The notes below the pieces were generated by a model. That model worked only from the letters and a program-made list of their open reading frames with translations. It was not told the origin of the DNA and made no database searches. Shown here one piece after another: positions 14,499-18,859 of a stretch of 18,859 nucleotides of DNA. A program made the position numbers and the translations under genes. The DNA comes from JBDTCS01 sp039923455 (lineage in GTDB: Bacteria; Bacteroidota; Ignavibacteria; Palsa-1295), in the NCBI GenBank assembly GCA_039923455.1, contig JBDTCS010000254.1, forward strand, positions 1 to 18,859, read 5' to 3'. The stretch's first letter is position 1, and every line of letters begins with the position of its first letter.

Positions 14499-14660
14499 TC
14501 ACGCTCTAACCTCACTCGCAAATTCCACATTCGGATCGCCACAACATTTCGGCAAATCCAAAATCAGTCCATGAGTCGTGTAGAACCGCAATGCTTGCCC
14601 TAAGAGTTGCAAAGGCTTATTACACGTCGATCCCGCGTCATCCCCGGTAGCCGCATCCCT
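14499..14660 (-). pseudogene. Protein-like open-frame remnant upstream of the beta-CASP gene
   Basis: On the minus strand an open frame without ATG runs from inside the inverted-repeat arm (14660) to a TGA at 14499-14501. It encodes about 53 residues including QLLGQALRFYTTHGLILDL and PKCCGDPNVEFASEV, which read like real protein rather than shadow. The frame is closed upstream by a TAA inside the repeat (14661-14663). It may be the tail of a gene cut by the repeat element, or part of a repeated element. A 42-aa frame on the plus strand (ATG 14446) overlaps it and has a weak ribosome-binding site (GAAGGGA). I cannot tell which, if any, is or was translated. Confidence 0.3.
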
Positions 14661-14834
14661 TTAGGGTGCGTGGTTGTGTCAGCGAAATGTTAGTCGAAAC
14701 ACTAAGATGTGAGAGGAGCATTATCACCCATGACTTTCAATTTCGCAGTTACCTTACTCCCGCCAATACCTGCCGCCCATCAGGTAGCTTTGCTCCCGTC
14801 GCACCACGCACCCTAAAGGGATGCGGCTACCGGG
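14643..14834. repeat. 192-bp element bounded by a perfect 32-bp inverted repeat
   Basis: Positions 14643-14674 and 14803-14834 are exact reverse complements over 32 bp, with 128 bp between them. Each arm contains its own near-palindrome (CCCT-TT-AGGG core inside GCA...TGC). This architecture, two inverted copies of a small palindrome in an intergenic region, resembles REP/BIME elements or a miniature inverted-repeat transposable element. No target-site duplication is visible at the ends and no transposase is in the window. The spacer holds no convincing gene. The remainder of the gap 14414-14868 has only the open-frame remnant listed separately and a small AGCGTG/CACGCT hairpin at 14483-14505. 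Confidence 0.85.
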
Positions 14835-14868
14835 TAGTGCTCCCACAAATTAGGACAAGAGGATTTAC

Positions 14869-16077
14869 TTAGTGCTGTATCAATATCCTCTCCGAAGACC
14901 ACTCACCCTTGTGCAGCGCGTGCACGAAGTAGACGCCTGATGGCAAGCGTTTCACGTCGAAGGTGGTAACGCTACCGGATGCGTTGACCGGTGCATCTAT
15001 ACGCGCACCGAGTAGATCGCTCAGGTATGCATTCGTGAGCCCTTCTCCCCTAATCGAAATAAATGCATTCGCGGGATTTGGACTCATTTCGAAAGCACTT
15101 GCGAGATCGCGAGAAACTTCTCCCGTTACGGCGATAGTAAATTGTTTTTCGTATGAGGGTAGCGCGTCCGCGTTGTGAAACCAGCGCACCGTCCAAATTC
15201 CGGTAGGCATCGAAGCTTGTTTTTTAGGACCATCGATGTAACTCCACCAATACCAATAACGAATGTTGGTGTCATACGTGGACTTGTATTGATACCAGAG
15301 CGTACTATCGGGCGTGCGCCACTCCACTCGAACTGAGTCACCGCGTTTGACAGTAAGTCCGTGCACCCACATTCCGATCGTCGAATCTTTGTCGCCGTAG
15401 AACGTGAGCCGATCTCTCGGATGCTCGCGAATAGAATCGAGCGTTGGGATCGTACCCATCACACCTCCGGCGATCATCATAAAATCGGAATCGTAGGCCG
15501 GACGATTATCAAAATATATCGGCGCACCCGTGCCTCTGCATTCATCACCGAACGGATCGACAAGCAATCCATTTTTATATACTTCAAAGTGCACATGCGG
15601 ATCGCTCGCTCTTCCACTCGAACCTACAAGCCCAAGCGCTTCACCTTTCCGAACCTTCGTACCAAGCTGCACAAGTTGAAGTTTTTTCCGTAGATGCGCA
15701 TAGATCGTATAGAGTGAATCAGCGTGTTTCAGCAAAATATAATTGCCGTAACCACCCGTGAGTTCTTGCTTGCTCCGATCATAAAACGTGTCGATGATAT
15801 ACGCGACGACTCCATCCGCAGCAGCCATCACCACCACACCGGAATCCATTTGTCGAAAATCGCGAAGCACGAAGTCGCTGCCTTGATGCGCATGATACGT
15901 TTGCCAATCGCAGCGATAATTCGAAGCGGGCTTCGTGCTATCATGATCGACGTAGTTCACCAAAAACCAATCTACATTCTGCGAACCGCGCAACGGCAGA
16001 CCAAGTTGAGCGTGAGCTGTGAAAATCGGAACAACAAAAACACCGATCAAGAGAAGTACGGTAAGCGCAGCTTTCAT
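14869..16077 (-). CDS. Secreted M23 metallopeptidase with T9SS sorting domain
   Basis: The 402-aa protein is a predicted LytM/M23-type zinc endopeptidase, a family that cuts peptide crosslinks in peptidoglycan. Residues 1-23 form a signal peptide ending AHA before Gln24. Zinc and catalytic residues are visible: His64 and Asp68 (HQGSD), His128 (YAHL), and His161-Val-His163 (DPHVHFE). A middle beta-rich region follows, then a C-terminal T9SS type A sorting domain (about 328-402; MSPNPANAFISI, LSDLLGARI, LPSGVYFVHAL, ERILIQH), so it is probably exported through the outer membrane or attached to the surface. The ATG at 16077 is chosen because AGGAG lies 10 nt upstream and the signal peptide starts there; a GTG/ATG pair at 16105-16110 would add up to 11 residues. 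It lies 54 bp after the aldo/keto reductase gene on the same strand, possibly co-transcribed. Confidence 0.9.
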   Translation of the reverse strand: MKAALTVLLLIGVFVVPIFTAHAQLGLPLRGSQNVDWFLVNYVDHDSTKPASNYRCDWQTYHAHQGSDFVLRDFRQMDSGVVVMAAADGVVAYIIDTFYDRSKQELTGGYGNYILLKHADSLYTIYAHLRKKLQLVQLGTKVRKGEALGLVGSSGRASDPHVHFEVYKNGLLVDPFGDECRGTGAPIYFDNRPAYDSDFMMIAGGVMGTIPTLDSIREHPRDRLTFYGDKDSTIGMWVHGLTVKRGDSVRVEWRTPDSTLWYQYKSTYDTNIRYWYWWSYIDGPKKQASMPTGIWTVRWFHNADALPSYEKQFTIAVTGEVSRDLASAFEMSPNPANAFISIRGEGLTNAYLSDLLGARIDAPVNASGSVTTFDVKRLPSGVYFVHALHKGEWSSERILIQH

Positions 16078-16131
16078 TTTTCGAAATCTCCTGATCGGTT
16101 GTAGCATCACTTTGATTTTAGTTAGTCACTG

Positions 16132-17106
16132 TTACCAAGCATACGCCTCGGGAGCAGTGCCACCCGGGCCTGGAAAGATAACGTCCAATTGCTTCAGCGT
16201 CTCTTCGGAGAGTTTCACTCCGAGTGCGGCGAGCGATTGATCGAGTTGTTCGATCGTTCGCGGACCAGTGATGACTGATGTGACTGCGTTGTTGTGCAGC
16301 AACCACGCAAGCGCGACATCCGCCGGAGCGTACGAAATCTCCGCGCAAAGTTTTTCGAATTTTTCTATAGCCGGTCGCTCCTTCTCGAGGCGATCATGTA
16401 TTCTCGGAGTTCCGCGCCTGCCTTCCGTTGCCTTCTCACCAAGAACTCCGCCGAGCAATCCACCGGCGAGCGGACTCCACGGAATAAGTCCGAGTCCGTA
16501 ATTCTCACAAGCAGGAATCACTTCGAGTTCGATCATACGAGCTGTAAGATTATACAAACTCTGTTCTGCAATCAGACCAAGATAATTTCTTGCACGTGCC
16601 GCTTCGTTTGCTTTCGCGATATGCCAACCTGCAAAGTTCGAACTGCCGTTGTAAATAATCTTGCCTTCGCGTTGCAGTTGCTCCATCGCTTGCCAAGCTT
16701 CCTCCCACGGCACCGAGTGTGCGATGTGATGGAATTGATACAAGTCGAGATGATCTGTTTGCAATCGCTTCAGACTTCCTTCACACTCGCGTCGAATGCT
16801 GAGTGCAGAGTATCCCGCGCCGTTCGGCCAATCGGCCATCTTGCCATAGAGCTTGGTCGCGATCACAACCTTCTCACGTCGGCCACCACCTTGAGCAAAC
16901 CATCTGCCAATAATATTCTCGGTGATGCCTTCGCCAATTTGCCAACCATAGACATTCGCAGTATCGAAAAAATTAATTCCAAGCTCAAGCGCGCGATCCA
17001 TGATGCGAAAGCTCGTCGCCTCGTCCGTCTGCGGACCAAAATTCATCGTACCCAAACAGAGCCTGCTGACAGAGAGGCCTGACCGTCCTAAATTTTTGTA
17101 TTGCAT
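16132..17106 (-). CDS. Aldo/keto reductase
   Basis: A 324-aa cytoplasmic NADPH-dependent oxidoreductase of the AKR superfamily, in the branch close to the voltage-gated potassium channel beta-subunit/YghZ/YajO-type enzymes. The catalytic tetrad is complete: Asp48 (FFDTANVYG), Tyr53, Lys85 (IATKLYG) and His126 (DLYQFHH). Other marks are LGRSGLSVSRLCLGTMNFG at the N-terminus, GSSNFAGWHI, IPWSPLAGGLLGG, and the cofactor-binding VTSVITGPRTIEQLDQSLAAL near the C-terminus. The ATG at 17106 has AGAAAG just upstream. The physiological substrate cannot be deduced. It may share a transcript with the M23 gene 54 bp downstream, though the functions show no obvious link. Confidence 0.93.
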   Translation of the reverse strand: MQYKNLGRSGLSVSRLCLGTMNFGPQTDEATSFRIMDRALELGINFFDTANVYGWQIGEGITENIIGRWFAQGGGRREKVVIATKLYGKMADWPNGAGYSALSIRRECEGSLKRLQTDHLDLYQFHHIAHSVPWEEAWQAMEQLQREGKIIYNGSSNFAGWHIAKANEAARARNYLGLIAEQSLYNLTARMIELEVIPACENYGLGLIPWSPLAGGLLGGVLGEKATEGRRGTPRIHDRLEKERPAIEKFEKLCAEISYAPADVALAWLLHNNAVTSVITGPRTIEQLDQSLAALGVKLSEETLKQLDVIFPGPGGTAPEAYAW

Positions 17107-17299
17107 ATTCTTTCTAATATATCTCGAATCATTCTCATACGTTACAAGTGCTCATGCAAATCTACGGACTCAAACTCTAAGGCCTTGCAACACCGAAAGT
17201 AAACATCCAAACTCTTCAGGATTTTGCAACAACTAAAGCTGGGATGATAGCCCTCATCGCACCGAAACGAACAGAAAAGTGCCGAACTAATAAATCTCA

Positions 17300-17330
17300 T
17301 TGATTAGTTAGATAGAAGGCCGATAATTAT
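17300..17330 (+). promoter_or_regulatory. Possible promoter for the NHL-repeat gene
   Basis: TTGATT (17300-17305) and TAATTAT (17324-17330) are 18 bp apart on the plus strand, about 110 bp before the ATG of the NHL-repeat gene, in the 331-bp divergent gap 17107-17437. The gap otherwise shows no gene; a 23-aa frame at 17329-17400 is too short to support. Confidence 0.3.
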
Positions 17331-17437
17331 GGCTACCGGTCAACGCATCGCAATCTCGTTCACTTCTGGGAACAACACCAACAACGTCAAACCGACATAG
17401 ACAAAATTCCGCATCCCTCTAAAACGCACCGACAATC

Positions 17438-18820
17438 ATGAAAACATCCTTTCGAATTTTCAGCCTGCGGATTTTCACAGCCCTGATGCTCTTTACAAGC
17501 CTCGGTGCCGGATCGAGTTTGCATGCGCAGATTATCACTACCATTGCCGGTACTGGAATACCGGGCTCTGGCGGCGACGGTGGTGCAGCCATCGGGGCGC
17601 AGTTCTTCGATCCTGGGAGTGTTGCGGTTGACGGGTCCGGCAATGTATATATTTCAGACCAAGGCAGTAATCGCATCCGTAAGATTACTGCTACCACTGG
17701 GCTTATCTCCACTATCGCCGGCACAGGAATAGCAGGCTTTAGCGGAGACGGAGGGCCGGCCGTATTAGCGCAACTTAATTCACCTAAAGGTATTTCGATT
17801 GACAGATCTGGCAATGTGTATATCGCCGATGGTCATCACATCCGTAAGATTACGGCTGTAACAGGCTTTATCACGACTATTGCAGGCATTGGACCAAACG
17901 GCTCTGATGGCGACGGTGGGCCCGCTACCGCCGCACAGCTAAATTTTCCTCAGGATGTTACGCTCGACGGCTCCGGCAATGTTTATATTGCAGACACATA
18001 CAATCATCGCATCCGCAAGATTACGGCGGCCAATGGAATAATCTCTACGATTGCCGGCTCCGGTATCGCGGGCTCTAGCGGAGACGGTGGTGTAGCAACC
18101 GACGCTCGAATCAACATTCCCCAAAGTGTTGCTGTTGATGACTCCCAGAATGTTTATCTGATAGACCTCGGCGATCAGCGCATCCGAAAGATTACTGCAT
18201 CCACTGGCATTATCTCCACGATGGCCGGTACAGGAACAGGTGGCTTTAGCGGCGACAGCGGGGCAGCGACCGAAGCGCAGCTATGTGACCCTGAGGATCT
18301 TGCAGTTGATACTGCGGGGAATCTGTATATCGCAGACTTTTGCAATAGTCGCATCCGAAAAATTACGGCCTCCACTGGGGTTATCTCCACCATAGCAGGC
18401 ACAGGAAAACTTGGCATTGGGGGCGACGGCAGGGAGGCGACCAGCGCGCAACTCAACAACCCCACGGGCGTGGCAGTTGACAACACTGGCAACGTATATA
18501 TCGCTGACAATCGAAATTATCGCATCCGGAAGATCACCGGCTTCAAGAATGTCATCGAAGCCATTGCTCCTCCTTCCACAATAGTGGCGGCGTATCCAAA
18601 TCCAACCACCGGTGTCTTCGTGCTTGAAATTTCCAAAGTGAGGGCAGGTGCTACAATTCTCGTGACCGATGTTACGGGAAATATCCGCGCTACGAAGTCG
18701 ATTCTTCGCGGTGAACTGCCAACCGTAACGCTCGACCTAACAGGCTTCGCCAAAGGGATGTACCTCGTCCAAATCCGCGATGGTGAACTCAATTATCGCA
18801 CGAAGATTGTGGTGCAATAA
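17438..18820 (+). CDS. Secreted NHL-repeat beta-propeller with T9SS sorting domain
   Basis: The 460-aa protein has a signal peptide (residues 1 to about 31, MKTSFRIFSLRIF...SLHAQ), then six repeats of about 56 residues. Each has a TIAGTGxxGxxGDGGxAxxAQ segment, a VAVDxxGNVYIxD segment and a RIRKIT strand, typical of six-bladed NHL propellers seen in many FCB secreted proteins. The last 70-75 residues form a T9SS type A sorting domain (YPNPTTGVFVLEISK, ILVTDVTGNI, GMYLVQIRDGE, YRTKIVVQ). It is therefore predicted to be secreted or bound to the cell surface. NHL propellers usually mediate binding; a few are enzymes, and no catalytic residues are evident here. The ATG at 17438 gives a clean signal peptide. 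It is transcribed divergently from the aldo/keto reductase. Confidence 0.92.
   Translation: MKTSFRIFSLRIFTALMLFTSLGAGSSLHAQIITTIAGTGIPGSGGDGGAAIGAQFFDPGSVAVDGSGNVYISDQGSNRIRKITATTGLISTIAGTGIAGFSGDGGPAVLAQLNSPKGISIDRSGNVYIADGHHIRKITAVTGFITTIAGIGPNGSDGDGGPATAAQLNFPQDVTLDGSGNVYIADTYNHRIRKITAANGIISTIAGSGIAGSSGDGGVATDARINIPQSVAVDDSQNVYLIDLGDQRIRKITASTGIISTMAGTGTGGFSGDSGAATEAQLCDPEDLAVDTAGNLYIADFCNSRIRKITASTGVISTIAGTGKLGIGGDGREATSAQLNNPTGVAVDNTGNVYIADNRNYRIRKITGFKNVIEAIAPPSTIVAAYPNPTTGVFVLEISKVRAGATILVTDVTGNIRATKSILRGELPTVTLDLTGFAKGMYLVQIRDGELNYRTKIVVQ
17528..18540 (+). repeat. Six tandem units of about 168-171 bp encoding NHL blades
   Basis: The DNA phrase CGCATCCGnAAGATTAC recurs with small changes near 17671, 17838, 18007, 18179, 18350 and 18521, and the GCCGGnACAGG-type phrase recurs between these. 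Conservation extends to silent positions, suggesting blade duplication or gene conversion in the recent past. Confidence 0.8.
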
Positions 18821-18859
18821 AGTCTTCGGAAAAAGACTTGCAAGACTCAACTAGCTCCG

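Noticed and set aside
14666..14872. A 68-aa plus-strand frame across the inverted repeat.
   Set aside because: It starts with GTG inside the repeat arm, has no motif, and its open length is expected by chance.
16078..16110. GTG/ATG start adding up to 11 residues to the M23 protein.
   Set aside because: The AGGAG at proper distance and the signal peptide both point to the ATG at 16077.
18820..18839. Hairpin AAGTCTT/AAGACTT after the NHL gene as a terminator.
   Set aside because: The 7-bp stem is AT-rich and no T-run follows, so it is not convincing as an intrinsic terminator.

Overview
The window looks like a chromosomal segment of an uncultured or little-studied diderm of the Bacteroidota/Chlorobiota (FCB) side of the tree, possibly Kapabacteria- or Ignavibacteria-like. 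The lineage is inferred from three things. Two secreted proteins end in type IX secretion (T9SS) type A sorting domains. Lipopolysaccharide genes are present (kdsA, kdsD, lptC, a heptosyltransferase-like GT9). Several genes appear to start with TTG or GTG. There are no rRNA genes, phage genes, transposase genes or CRISPR arrays, and I recognised no tRNA.

Layout, left to right. (1) 1-2357, minus strand: the start of an MFS transporter that runs off the left edge, preceded by a strong terminator and a 555-aa lipoprotein with DUF4397-like repeats. (2) 2793-6188, plus strand: a tight operon kdsA - unknown 259-aa gene - kdsD - lptC, with 2-nt gaps and a 4-nt TTGA overlap. It supplies Kdo precursors and part of the LPS export bridge; the usual phosphatase kdsC is absent and the unknown gene lies within the operon. 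(3) 6430-8715, plus strand: a complete PcrA/UvrD helicase with the C-terminal Tudor-like domain, preceded by a leader with a 15-bp imperfect stem. (4) 8741-14413, minus strand: a GT9 glycosyltransferase with two four-cysteine clusters, a GT2 membrane glycosyltransferase embedded in very long Arg/Glu-rich disordered tails, and a beta-CASP metallo-beta-lactamase-fold nuclease; hairpins separate these units. (5) 14414-14868: a non-coding stretch with a perfect 32-bp inverted repeat and a protein-like open-frame remnant. (6) 14869-17106, minus strand: a secreted M23 peptidase with a T9SS tail and an upstream aldo/keto reductase. (7) 17438-18820, plus strand: a secreted NHL-repeat beta-propeller with a T9SS tail.

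Most genes concern the cell envelope: Kdo and LPS synthesis and export, two glycosyltransferases, a peptidoglycan-hydrolase-type protein, a surface propeller and a lipoprotein. The strongest unexplained items are the GT2 with roughly 520 N-terminal and 80 C-terminal disordered residues, including twelve hexapeptide repeats (xxREER-like), the unknown gene inside the Kdo/Lpt operon, and the inverted-repeat element near 14.7 kb. I do not see a clearly new multigene system such as a defence island. All functions are assigned by reading motifs by eye; no database search was run.
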